The position numbers and the translations under genes are program-made. Positions 1-5,831 of a DNA stretch of 5,831 nucleotides are shown piece after piece. Where the stretch lies: NCBI GenBank assembly GCA_027056825.1, contig JALUJS010000039.1, forward strand, positions 1 to 5,831, given 5' to 3'. Below the pieces are notes generated by a model, which saw nothing but the letters and a program-made list of their open reading frames with translations, searched no databases and was not told where the DNA came from. The first letter of the stretch is position 1. Each line of letters begins with the position of its first letter. The DNA is from Candidatus Krumholzibacteriia bacterium. Its GTDB lineage: Bacteria; Krumholzibacteriota; Krumholzibacteriia; LZORAL124-64-63.

Positions 1-1219
1 CCACATGGACGTTCGTGAGCGATCCGCCGGCGTTGTAGTAGCCGAAGCCCTGGAAGCGATAGTTGCCGTTGCCGCGGCCCATCCCGTCGAGGGTCAGGTC
101 GGCGAAGGCCACACCGTCGACGCCGTCCACGAAGACCACCGGGTAGTTGTCCGCGCTCGAGGTGTAGAAGAGGGTCAGGGTGACCGGGGAATCGATATAG
201 GTCACGTCCACCCCGGCCCCGGTGATCGTCAGGTCGGCCGTGGTCACATGGAGCTGCTCCTCGAAGTGACCGGCCTCGACGACGATGGCGTCGCCGGGAT
301 CAGCGGCGTCGATGGCCGCCTGGATGGTCAGGCCCGCCGGCACGGTGAAGGTCCCGCCGGCGATGGTCTCGATATAGTAGCCGGGCACGGTGTTGACTTC
401 GGCCGCCAGGGCGAAAACCTCGGCGTCGCCCAAAGTGTCCTGGTAGAAGTCGTAGCCCACCTTGGCCGCGTTGCGGACCATGTAGTCGTAGCCCGTCACC
501 GTGATGTTGGTGTTGAACAGCCCGAACTCGTCCTGGTTGTAGAGGTTCTGCTCGCCCAGGCTGCAGCTGTCGCCGTCGATGTTCACCTGGTCCGAGCCCC
601 GGTTGAGATAGGCCGGGCCGGAACTGTAGATGGCGATGCTGCCCCAGGCATTGTTGAAGGTCGTGATGTTGTCCATGGTCACGCCCACGCAGCCGGTGAC
701 CTGGACCCCGTTGCCGCCGGTGGCGTCGCTGGAAGTGATGAAGGACAGGACGACGTTGTTGTAGCCGTGCACGTCCACGCCGGTGCGCTGGTGCACGCCG
801 CTGACGGTCAGGTGACTGATGGTCAGGTTGTCCCAGCCGTTCGGCGGGTTGCTGGTGCCGCTGGCGTGGATGGGATAGTTGGTGTTGGACGCGTTGGCGA
901 CCAGGGTGAAATTGGAAAGCGTCACGTCGGACGCGTTCACCGAGATGCCGTAACCCCCCGCGGCGGGAATATTGATGATCACACCCGCCTCGCTCTGTCC
1001 GTTGAGGGTCAGGGCCTGGTTGACGACCAGGCTTCCGGTCGGGTTGTAGGTCCCGTCCGCGATCTGGATGACATCCCCCGGGGCGGCCGCGGCGATGGCG
1101 GCCTCGATGGTGGCATAATCAGCGGGAACGTTGATGGTGGCGCCCATGGCGACCGCCGCCGTCAACACCGAAGCCAGCAGGGCGATTACCGGCAGTAGCT
1201 TCAATCGGAATTCACACAT
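1..1219 (-). CDS. Secreted right-handed parallel beta-helix (pectate-lyase-fold) protein, N-terminal part
   Basis: The reading frame is open from an ATG at 1219 to the left edge (406 codons, no stop), so the C-terminus is outside the window. A good ribosome binding site (GGGAGGG, about 6 nt before the ATG) fixes the start. Residues 1-27 are a Sec signal peptide: basic FRLK, a hydrophobic LLPVIALLASVLTAAVA core, and AVA or MGA as cleavage site; Cys2 is not in a lipobox. The mature part is rich in Asn, Thr, Gly and Val, with short strand-turn repeats such as DNLTISHLTVSGV and NNVVLSFITSSDATGGNGV, typical of right-handed beta-helix proteins. Two similar entry modules begin near residues 27 (VPADYATIEAAIAAAAPGD) and 289 (VPAGLTIQAAIDAADPGD). 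No catalytic residues of pectate lyases or other polysaccharide-active enzymes can be assigned, so the substrate is unknown. It is probably periplasmic, surface-attached or exported; a C-terminal sorting domain may lie beyond the edge. The gene follows the oxidase operon but seems to be a separate transcription unit. Confidence 0.85.
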   Translation of the reverse strand, partial: MCEFRLKLLPVIALLASVLTAAVAMGATINVPADYATIEAAIAAAAPGDVIQIADGTYNPTGSLVVNQALTLNGQSEAGVIINIPAAGGYGISVNASDVTLSNFTLVANASNTNYPIHASGTSNPPNGWDNLTISHLTVSGVHQRTGVDVHGYNNVVLSFITSSDATGGNGVQVTGCVGVTMDNITTFNNAWGSIAIYSSGPAYLNRGSDQVNIDGDSCSLGEQNLYNQDEFGLFNTNITVTGYDYMVRNAAKVGYDFYQDTLGDAEVFALAAEVNTVPGYYIETIAGGTFTVPAGLTIQAAIDAADPGDAIVVEAGHFEEQLHVTTADLTITGAGVDVTYIDSPVTLTLFYTSSADNYPVVFVDGVDGVAFADLTLDGMGRGNGNYRFQGFGYYNAGGSLTNVHV

Positions 1220-1259
1220 GTGATTCCCTCCCGTTGCAGAAAATGGTGATCGAACTGTC

Positions 1260-1273
1260 TTGATCGGGATCAA
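1260..1273. promoter_or_regulatory. Putative FNR/CRP-family operator (TTGAT-N4-ATCAA)
   Basis: A perfect palindrome TTGATCGGGATCAA lies between the oxidase operon and the beta-helix gene. It matches the known TTGAT-N4-ATCAA consensus of FNR-type regulators (FNR, ANR, DNR, FixK) at all ten specified bases. Its centre is 47 bp upstream of the beta-helix ATG, and no gene on the plus strand could use it. At equal base frequencies such a match is expected about 0.006 times in a window of this length. No convincing -10/-35 pair is seen near it, so activation versus repression cannot be told. The regulator is not encoded in this window. Confidence 0.45.
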
Positions 1274-1418
1274 TCGTGTGCGGCTTTCCAGGCCTTATAC
1301 CGGAAACCATACCCCCCTTGGACATAACCCATTCGTAAACAATGCTTTCCCATGGTCGTGAACATGAGACAACGATGCCTGCGGCCTCGGACCGCAATCA
1401 TTCACCATACGATTCCTG

Positions 1419-1448
1419 AAAAAGAAGTCCCGGTTTCCCTTATCCGGG
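1419..1448 (-). terminator. Possible Rho-independent terminator of the oxidase operon
   Basis: Read on the minus strand, about 40 nt after the stop of the PepSY gene, CCCGG (1448-1444) pairs with CCGGG (1433-1429) across a 10-nt loop. It is followed by ACTTCTTTTT (1428-1419), a T-rich run. The five-pair stem is short and the T-run is interrupted, so this is a weak candidate. Its place between the last gene of the operon and the next gene fits termination. Confidence 0.35.
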
Positions 1449-1489
1449 GCTGGGCGAGAAATTTATGATCTCAGAAATATTCCCAAATG

Positions 1490-2218
1490 TCAACCCCGGC
1501 GTCGGCGCCGGGTCACCCACCACAGGATATACCCCGACGCCACCGTCACCAGGGCCAGCACCGAGGCCAAGCGCAACACCGGGTTGTTGATGTCGTCGCG
1601 GCCGGCGAAGTCCAGGGTGTGCAGCATCCAGAGGAAATCGAACACGCGCCAGGAGCCCCGGCGCAGGGCGCGGACCTGGCCGTCGGCGGCCGAAACATAC
1701 ACCCGGGCGCCGCTGGGATGAGCGAAGGCGACCTGCCAGACCGGCAGCGGGCCACCCCGGTACTCGTGGTGCCCGCCCACGTCCCGGGCTTCCAGCAGGC
1801 GGCAGCCCGCCACCGGAACGTCGGGCAAAAAGGCCGCCCGGGCGATGGCCCGCGCCTCCTGTTCCGTCACCGCGGGCCGCAGTTCTCCGCTGCGCGCGTC
1901 CACCATCACCACCGAGCAGCCCGTGTCCGGACCGTCGAACGCGATCCGGTACACGGGATCTCCCAGCACCTCCACCATCGCCAGGGCGCGCACAGTGTCT
2001 CCGCACCCGGCCACCGCCAGGGCCCGGTCCGGACCGATCAGTTTACCGGAGAGGTCAAGCGGGGGAGCGGGGGCGCGCAGATCGTCCCCGTGGATGGCGT
2101 CCAGGTTCGTCCAGGAAAAGTAGAGCCCGCCGGCGACCCACAGCAGAAGCTGGATCCCGGCCACCACGGCGAGCCCCCGGTGGAATTTGCGGTAATGGAG
2201 GGCGCGGATGCCGACCAT
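1490..2218 (-). CDS. PepSY-domain membrane protein, probable last gene of the oxidase operon
   Basis: This 242-residue protein has an N-terminal helix (about 16-34, within HRGLAVVAGIQLLLWVAGG), a periplasmic part of about 175 residues, and a C-terminal helix (about 214-235) followed by an Arg-rich tail (TRRRRRG). The middle holds PepSY-like units: VYRIAFDGPDTGCSVVMVDA (89-108) followed by a GEL turn and a helix (118-130), then VWQVAFAHPSGARVYVSAADG (starting at 160). The HYRKFHR start and the FDFLWMLHTLDF segment (193-204) before the last helix are typical of PepSY-associated membrane proteins. His8, His13 and His200 lie near the membrane; in related PepSY-TM ferric reductases histidines bind heme, but whether these do is unknown. 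The ATG at 2218 has a strong GGAGG site 7 nt upstream and lies 25 bp after ctaB, so it is very likely co-transcribed. A role in oxidase assembly, metal or heme handling is inferred only from position. The family call is firm; the function is unknown. Confidence 0.8.
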   Translation of the reverse strand: MVGIRALHYRKFHRGLAVVAGIQLLLWVAGGLYFSWTNLDAIHGDDLRAPAPPLDLSGKLIGPDRALAVAGCGDTVRALAMVEVLGDPVYRIAFDGPDTGCSVVMVDARSGELRPAVTEQEARAIARAAFLPDVPVAGCRLLEARDVGGHHEYRGGPLPVWQVAFAHPSGARVYVSAADGQVRALRRGSWRVFDFLWMLHTLDFAGRDDINNPVLRLASVLALVTVASGYILWWVTRRRRRG

Positions 2219-2243
2219 GATCCTGCCTCCGGGAATGGCGCGC

Positions 2244-3113
2244 TCAGGCCACGCCGTCGACCACCATCAGCACCGACACCAGCAGAGCGAAGGTGTTGAT
2301 CTCCATGAAACGCAGGCGGCAGCTCCGCCCGAAGCCGGCGGCCCAGGCGCCCACCGGCAGGCGCAGCAGGGCGCCCGCCCGCGCCACCACCAGCAAACCC
2401 GCCGCAGCCAGAACATACCCGAAAGCAGGGTGGTCGAACACCCGGAACAGGGGCATGAGCATCGCGGCCACCGCCACCGCGGCGATCCACAGGAAGGTCA
2501 GCTTGATCACCTGGCGGCGATCAAAGCGGTCGAAAAGGGAGGGCATGCCCCCGGCGGTGTAATCCCGCTCGTAGAAGAGCAGCAGCAGCCAGAAATGCGG
2601 GATCTGCCACAGGAAGAAGAAGAAGGCCACGGCCTGGATCACCGGGTCGCTGAGGTAGCCGCCGGCCGCGACCCATCCGGCCACCGGGGGCAGCGCCCCG
2701 ATGAGCGCCCCGGGCAGGGCCGCGAACGGCGTGACCCGCTTGAGGGGGGTGTAGACCCCGTTGTAGACCACCGCCGCGGCCAGGCCCACCAGCGCCGCGG
2801 TGGGCGAGACCAGCCACGAAACCGCGCTGCCTGAAGCCAGCAGCAAGAGCGCGAACAGGGCCGCCTTCCCGCGCCCGATACGCCCGGAAGGGATGGGCCG
2901 TCCGGCGGTGCGCGGCATCCTGGCGTCCACCGCCGCGTCCTGGACCTGGTTCAGGGCCGCCGCGCCGCAGGCCTGCAGCAGGATCCCCGCCCCCACCGCC
3001 GCCAGCGGTCCGTCGAAGCGTCCGCGGGCCATGGTGTAGCCCACCACGGTGGTGACCGTGGAGGCCACGGTAATGCGGAGCTTCAGCAGTTCCAGCCAGG
3101 GTTTCACCGTCAA
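2244..3113 (-). CDS. ctaB: Protoheme IX farnesyltransferase (heme O synthase)
   Basis: This UbiA-family membrane enzyme transfers farnesyl from farnesyl diphosphate to the vinyl group of heme b, giving heme O, the precursor of heme A for the oxidase encoded just upstream. With the TTG start at 3113 it has 289 residues, normal for the family, and seven or more hydrophobic segments. The first Asp-rich motif is N55-QVQD-AAVD63 followed by RTAGRPIPSGRI (68-79), the expected prenyl-diphosphate/Mg site. Next come VYTPLKR (120-126), ALPPVAGW (140-147), and the second conserved loop FLWQIPHFW (167-175) with YERDYTAGGMPSL (181-193). There is no ATG near the start. TTG (3113) overlaps the coxB stop as TTGA and has AAGGGA 5 nt upstream; the alternative GTG at 3107 has worse spacing (11 nt) and would remove two residues. 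The frame also stays open upstream through coxB, but that part is a shadow of coxB. The overlap suggests translational coupling with subunit II. Confidence 0.93.
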   Translation of the reverse strand: MTVKPWLELLKLRITVASTVTTVVGYTMARGRFDGPLAAVGAGILLQACGAAALNQVQDAAVDARMPRTAGRPIPSGRIGRGKAALFALLLLASGSAVSWLVSPTAALVGLAAAVVYNGVYTPLKRVTPFAALPGALIGALPPVAGWVAAGGYLSDPVIQAVAFFFFLWQIPHFWLLLLFYERDYTAGGMPSLFDRFDRRQVIKLTFLWIAAVAVAAMLMPLFRVFDHPAFGYVLAAAGLLVVARAGALLRLPVGAWAAGFGRSCRLRFMEINTFALLVSVLMVVDGVA

Positions 3114-4006
3114 TGCAGTCCCTTGATGAATTTGATGATGGCCTCGATCTCCTCGTCGGTGACGATGTCGCGCTGCTCGGGCATCTTGTCCTCGTACCCC
3201 TTCACGAGGTCCGCCTTCGGATGCAGGATCGAACGCCGCAGGTATTCCTCGTCCACTTCCACCGTGCGCTCGACGCCGTCGGTCATCACCGTGACCTTCT
3301 CCCCGAAGATCCCCTTGAAGGAGGGCCCCACCAGCTTCTTGCCGTCGATGGTGTGGCAGGCCACGCAGCCGCGCAGGGTGATGAGCTGGCGGCCGGTGGG
3401 CGGGCCGCTGTCCAGGCCCAGCCAGGCGTCGAAGGAATCCGGCGCCACGGCCACGACCTGCGAGAGCATGGCGCTGTGCTGGTCGCCGCAGTACTCGGCG
3501 CACAGGATGTCGAACTCGCCGGGGCGGATGGCCGTGAACCAGGCATGGTTGTCTCGGCCGGGCACGCAGTCCTCCTTGAGCCGGAACGACGGCACGAAGA
3601 AGCTGTGGATCACGTCGCTGGAGGTGAGGTTCAGGGCCACCGGGCGGCCCACCGGGGCCATCAGGACGGGCGATTGCTTGCCGTTCTCGTACTCGAAGAG
3701 CCACGACCACTTGCGGGCCTTGACCGTCACCTGTTCCGCGCCGTCCGGAATGGTCCGCATCACCTTGAAGCCGGCCCAGCCGTAATAGAACATCACCAGC
3801 ACCAGGATGGTGGGCAGGACCGTCCAGATGGTCTCCAGGGTCGTGCTGCCCTCGATCTGCGCGGGGTTCGGGTTCTTTTTCCGGCGGTAGCGGATGACGA
3901 ACCAGATCATCACCGCCGTCACCGCCACCAGCAGCAGGACCGAGGTGCCCAGGATGAAGATGAAGGCCCGGTCCACCAGGCCCGCGTAACTCGATGCGCC
4001 GTTCAT
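3110..4006 (-). CDS. coxB: Cytochrome c oxidase subunit II with fused C-terminal cytochrome c (caa3-type)
   Basis: Subunit II (CtaC) takes electrons from the c-type donor and passes them through CuA to subunit I. The 298-residue protein has two membrane helices (about 12-37 and 59-80) and no lipobox or cleaved signal. A cupredoxin CuA domain follows: KWSWLFEYENG (99-109) is the aromatic electron-entry stretch, and the CuA ligands are all present as His134 (DVIHSF) and Cys169, Glu171, Cys173, His177, Met180 in CAEYCGDQHSAM. Residues about 203-298 form a class I cytochrome c domain with CVACH (214-218) and a likely axial Met275 in DKMPEQ. This fusion is known from caa3 oxidases. Cys147 (KEDCVPGR) stands where Ala is common in relatives. 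It starts 9 bp after subunit IV; a purine-rich AAGGGCGGGG site overlaps that gene's stop. Its stop overlaps the probable ctaB start. Confidence 0.96.
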   Translation of the reverse strand: MNGASSYAGLVDRAFIFILGTSVLLLVAVTAVMIWFVIRYRRKKNPNPAQIEGSTTLETIWTVLPTILVLVMFYYGWAGFKVMRTIPDGAEQVTVKARKWSWLFEYENGKQSPVLMAPVGRPVALNLTSSDVIHSFFVPSFRLKEDCVPGRDNHAWFTAIRPGEFDILCAEYCGDQHSAMLSQVVAVAPDSFDAWLGLDSGPPTGRQLITLRGCVACHTIDGKKLVGPSFKGIFGEKVTVMTDGVERTVEVDEEYLRRSILHPKADLVKGYEDKMPEQRDIVTDEEIEAIIKFIKGLH

Positions 4007-4015
4007 GCCCCGCCC

Positions 4016-4324
4016 TTATCGCTGGAGGTAATCGAAAAACGTCAGGCCCATGAAGATGGCCAGGATGCCCACGGCCACCAGGAACATCACCTGGTAGCCC
4101 ACCTTCTCGTACTTCAGGTGCATGAAGTACATGAGGATCAGCGCCGCCTTGACCGGGGTGACCACCATGGCCACGCCGATCCCGATCCTGCCCGGGAAGA
4201 AGACCGAAGCCCCGACCGTGGTCCCAGTCAGCAGCAGCAGGCCGATCCAGACCAGCACGAACAGCCCGTCGGGCAGCACGTGGTGCCTGGCCGGCGCGTG
4301 TTCCATCGTGGTTGCGTGATTCAT
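4016..4324 (-). CDS. Cytochrome c oxidase small subunit IV (prokaryotic COX4/CtaF type)
   Basis: This 102-residue protein has a polar, His-rich N-terminus (MNHATTMEHAPARHH), then three predicted membrane helices at about 20-42, 47-67 and 76-97. The motif MYFMHLKYEK (65-74) between helices 2 and 3 is the hallmark of the prokaryotic subunit IV family. In known oxidases this subunit packs against subunits I and III and is thought to stabilise the complex; it binds no metal. The ATG at 4324 has AAGGA 8 nt upstream and follows coxC by 22 bp; Met7 is a less likely start. The gene ends 9 bp before coxB. Its place between the subunit III and subunit II genes, together with the family motif, makes the assignment secure, though names vary (coxD, ctaF, cyoD-like). 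Confidence 0.92.
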   Translation of the reverse strand: MNHATTMEHAPARHHVLPDGLFVLVWIGLLLLTGTTVGASVFFPGRIGIGVAMVVTPVKAALILMYFMHLKYEKVGYQVMFLVAVGILAIFMGLTFFDYLQR

Positions 4325-4346
4325 GCGTGTCGTCCTTTCGGCCCGG

Positions 4347-4976
4347 TCAGTTGGTCAGGTAGAAAAGCGGCAGCAGGAAGACCCAGATCAGGTCCACCAG
4401 GTGCCAGTACAGGCCCACGTACTCCAGCGCCCCGGGCCTCTGCGTCGTGACTTTCCCTGCGCGGATGCGGAATGCGATCACGGCCATCACGATCATCCCG
4501 ATGACCACGTGGATGCCGTGCAGGCCCGTCATCATGAAGTAGAGGTTGAAGAAGATTCCCTCCCCCTTGGGCAGGGCGTGCAGGTGTTCGGAACCCGGGA
4601 AGATTCCGTGGTGATACTTGGCGCTCCACTCGAAGTACTTGATGACCAGGAAGGTGCAGGCCAGCAGCAGGGTGCCTCCCAGCATGGCCAGGCTGCGTCC
4701 GGCCCGGCCCCGCTGCAGGGCGTTGACGGACAGGACCATGGTCAGGCTGCTGGTCAGCAGCACCACCGTATTGATCGAACCCAGGGCGCGGTTCAGCTCC
4801 GCGGCGGCGTGGTGGAACGGCTCGGCGTCCATGGACCGGTACACCGCGTAGATCAGGAACAGGCCGCCGAACAGCAGCAGCTCCGTGAACAGGAAGAGCC
4901 ACATGCCGGTCTTGGAGCCCTCCGGATCGTAGTGCTCGAGGTGGTGGCCCTGGTCCAGGGTGGTCTCGGCGCTCAT
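4347..4976 (-). CDS. coxC: Cytochrome c oxidase subunit III
   Basis: Subunit III (CtaE) stabilises the catalytic core and supports proton uptake. The 209-residue protein is the short, five-helix form: helices at about 24-44, 66-88, 96-116, 139-170 and 186-207, lacking the first two helices of the mitochondrial protein. Family marks are KTGMWLFLFTELLLFGGLF (22-40) with conserved Glu32, INTVVLLTSSLTM (68-80), VIKYFEWSAKY with Glu116 (111-121), YFMMTGLHGIHVVIGM (146-161) and LEYVGLYWHLVDLIWVFLLP (184-203). The ATG at 4976 overlaps the coxA stop as ATGA and has GGAGG 7 nt upstream, so it is probably translationally coupled to coxA. Nothing is missing or unusual. Confidence 0.96.
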   Translation of the reverse strand: MSAETTLDQGHHLEHYDPEGSKTGMWLFLFTELLLFGGLFLIYAVYRSMDAEPFHHAAAELNRALGSINTVVLLTSSLTMVLSVNALQRGRAGRSLAMLGGTLLLACTFLVIKYFEWSAKYHHGIFPGSEHLHALPKGEGIFFNLYFMMTGLHGIHVVIGMIVMAVIAFRIRAGKVTTQRPGALEYVGLYWHLVDLIWVFLLPLFYLTN

Positions 4977-5831
4977 GAGCGGGCCTCCGGGTCATGACCC
5001 TTCTCGAGGATCTCGGTGAAGTCGTAAGGACCCGTCGTCACCACGGGCGGGGTGCGGAAATTCAGCAACGGCGGCGGGGAGGATGTCTTCCACTCCAGGG
5101 TGGTCGCGCCCCAGGGATTGTCCCCGGCCCGCGGCCCGTTACGCCAGCCGCGCCAGAGGTTGAAGAACATCAGCAGGATGCCGCTGACCATGATCCACGA
5201 CCCGATGGTGGAAACCATGTGGCCGGTGTGGAACTGCGGCAGGTAGTCCTGGTAGCGGCGCGGCATGCCCATCAGCCCGATCACCAGCAGGGAAAAGTAG
5301 GTCATGTTGAAGCCGACCATGAACAGGCCCCAGGCCCAGGTGGCCCGCTTCTCGTCGTACATGCGTCCGGTGATCTTGGGGAACCAGAAGTGCAGTCCCG
5401 CGAACAGGCCCACGGCCGCCCCTCCGAACATGGTGTAGTGGAAGTGGCCCACGATGTAGGCCGTGTCGTGCAGGTGGATGTCCGTGGCCAGGGCGCCGTT
5501 GGCCAGGCCGGTCAACCCCCCGATGCTGAACAGGAAGATCCAGCCCATGGCCCACAGCAGGGGCACCCGCACCTCGATGGAGCCCTTGTAGAGGGTGGCG
5601 ATCCAGTTGAAGATCTTCACCCCCGTGGGGACGGCCACGAAGAAGGTCAGCAGGCTGAACACCCAGCGCGCGGTGTCGCTCATGCCCGCGGTCAGCATGT
5701 GGTGGCCCCACACCAGGTAGCCCACCACCGCGATGGCCATGGAGCTCATGGCGATGGCCTTGTAGCCGAAAATGGTCCGCCGCGCGAAGGCCGGCAGGAT
5801 TTCCGAGATGATGCCCATGGCCGGCAGGATC
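4973..5831 (-). CDS. coxA: Cytochrome c oxidase subunit I, C-terminal part (cut by the window edge)
   Basis: Subunit I (CtaD) holds heme a and the heme a3-CuB centre where oxygen is reduced and protons are pumped. Only the last 285 or so codons are here; the frame stays open past the right edge (ILPAMGIISEILPAF is mid-protein), so the ATG at 5818 is internal. Numbering from that Met: His39-His40 in VWGHHMLTAGM are CuB ligands; PTGVKIFNW carries Thr65 and Lys68 of the K proton channel; LHDT (116-119) has the His/Asp of the Mg site; VGHFHY gives His125 (heme a3) and His127 (heme a); GMPRRY gives Arg187 and Arg188 near the heme propionates. These match A-family oxidases of the aa3/caa3 kind. The C-terminus has NPWGATTLEWKTSSPPP (234-250), usual in bacterial subunit I. 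The third CuB histidine and its cross-linked Tyr lie outside the window. Confidence 0.97.
   Translation of the reverse strand, partial: ILPAMGIISEILPAFARRTIFGYKAIAMSSMAIAVVGYLVWGHHMLTAGMSDTARWVFSLLTFFVAVPTGVKIFNWIATLYKGSIEVRVPLLWAMGWIFLFSIGGLTGLANGALATDIHLHDTAYIVGHFHYTMFGGAAVGLFAGLHFWFPKITGRMYDEKRATWAWGLFMVGFNMTYFSLLVIGLMGMPRRYQDYLPQFHTGHMVSTIGSWIMVSGILLMFFNLWRGWRNGPRAGDNPWGATTLEWKTSSPPPLLNFRTPPVVTTGPYDFTEILEKGHDPEARS

Noticed and set aside
5..1198. A long plus-strand open frame (397 codons).
   Set aside because: It is antisense to the beta-helix gene, which has a signal peptide, ribosome binding site and family-like repeats. The plus frame has low-complexity Val/Gly/Asp/His composition typical of antisense frames in GC-rich DNA.
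1380..1396. Hairpin on the minus strand: TGCGGTC-CGA-GGCCGCA with one G-U pair.
   Set aside because: It could fold, but no T-run follows it, so it is not supported as an intrinsic terminator, and no other role is evident.
1212..1397. Small minus-strand open frame (61 codons) before the beta-helix gene.
   Set aside because: It needs a TTG start without a clear ribosome binding site, runs over the operator-like palindrome and into the next gene's start, and resembles no known protein. A 43-codon ATG frame from about 1403 in another phase is equally unsupported.
1465..1493. Minus-strand promoter-like pair: TTGACA (1493-1488), 17-bp spacer, GATCAT (1470-1465).
   Set aside because: The -35 match is perfect but the -10 matches only 4 of 6. 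The site overlaps the stop of the PepSY gene, and transcription from it would at once meet the probable terminator at 1419-1448.
3114..3710. Upstream extension of the ctaB frame giving a 488-residue protein.
   Set aside because: The added part overlaps coxB in another frame and is Arg/Gly/Pro-rich without domains; the farnesyltransferase homology begins only at about 3107.
3113..4450. A 445-codon plus-strand open frame opposite coxB, subunit IV and the end of coxC.
   Set aside because: It crosses three clear genes on the other strand and has His/Asp/Gln-rich composition with no recognisable domain; it is a GC-rich shadow.
5791..5830. Direct repeat CCGGCAGGAT at 5791-5800 and 5821-5830.
   Set aside because: It encodes the two ILPA segments of subunit I (ILPAMGIISEILPAF), a normal feature of this protein, so it is coding coincidence and not a mobile-element or attachment site.
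1..5831. CRISPR arrays, tRNA or rRNA genes, insertion sequences, phage or toxin-antitoxin genes.
   Set aside because: None seen: no regularly spaced repeats, no transposase or integrase frames, and no cloverleaf-like segments; nearly all the DNA is accounted for by the six genes and one 270-bp intergenic region.

Overview
This window is a GC-rich bacterial segment in which every supported gene lies on the minus strand. From right to left (the direction of transcription) it holds the 3' part of an aa3/caa3-type heme-copper cytochrome c oxidase operon, then a short intergenic region, then the 5' part of a gene for a secreted beta-helix protein. Overlapping genes, GC-rich codons, strong GGAGG-type ribosome binding sites and a Sec signal peptide indicate a Gram-negative-like aerobic or facultatively aerobic bacterium. 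The look of subunit II (two N-terminal membrane helices, a CuA domain and a fused C-terminal cytochrome c, with no cleaved lipoprotein signal) and the neighbouring surface-type beta-helix protein recall deltaproteobacterial or FCB-group/candidate-phylum genomes. This is an impression, not a taxonomic assignment.

Positions 5831 to 2244 hold coxA/ctaD (3' part only), coxC/ctaE, a small subunit IV, coxB/ctaC with a C-terminal cytochrome c domain, and ctaB (heme O synthase). They are tightly packed: a 4-bp ATGA overlap between coxA and coxC, gaps of 22 and 9 bp, and a probable TTG start of ctaB overlapping the coxB stop. A PepSY-type two-helix membrane protein follows 25 bp after ctaB (2218 to 1490) and is probably the last gene. 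A weak intrinsic terminator candidate lies at about 1419-1448.

The oxidase subunits carry the expected metal ligands: CuB histidines, heme a and a3 histidines and K-channel residues in subunit I; the full CuA ligand set plus CxxCH in subunit II. The complex should therefore be functional, oxidising a c-type donor through the tethered heme c and reducing oxygen to water while pumping protons. CtaB would supply heme O, the precursor of heme A. The heme A synthase and copper chaperones are not in this window and may lie upstream.

The intergenic region 1220-1489 carries a perfect TTGAT-N4-ATCAA palindrome, matching the consensus of FNR-family regulators, 47 bp (centre) upstream of the beta-helix gene. 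That gene (1219 to the left edge) is open for 406 codons. It encodes a signal peptide and two copies of a TIxAAIxAAxPGD-type beta-helix entry module about 262 residues apart. The window is mostly ordinary core respiration. The points most worth a second look are the oxygen-type regulatory box beside the oxidase operon, the PepSY protein at the operon end, and the duplicated beta-helix modules.
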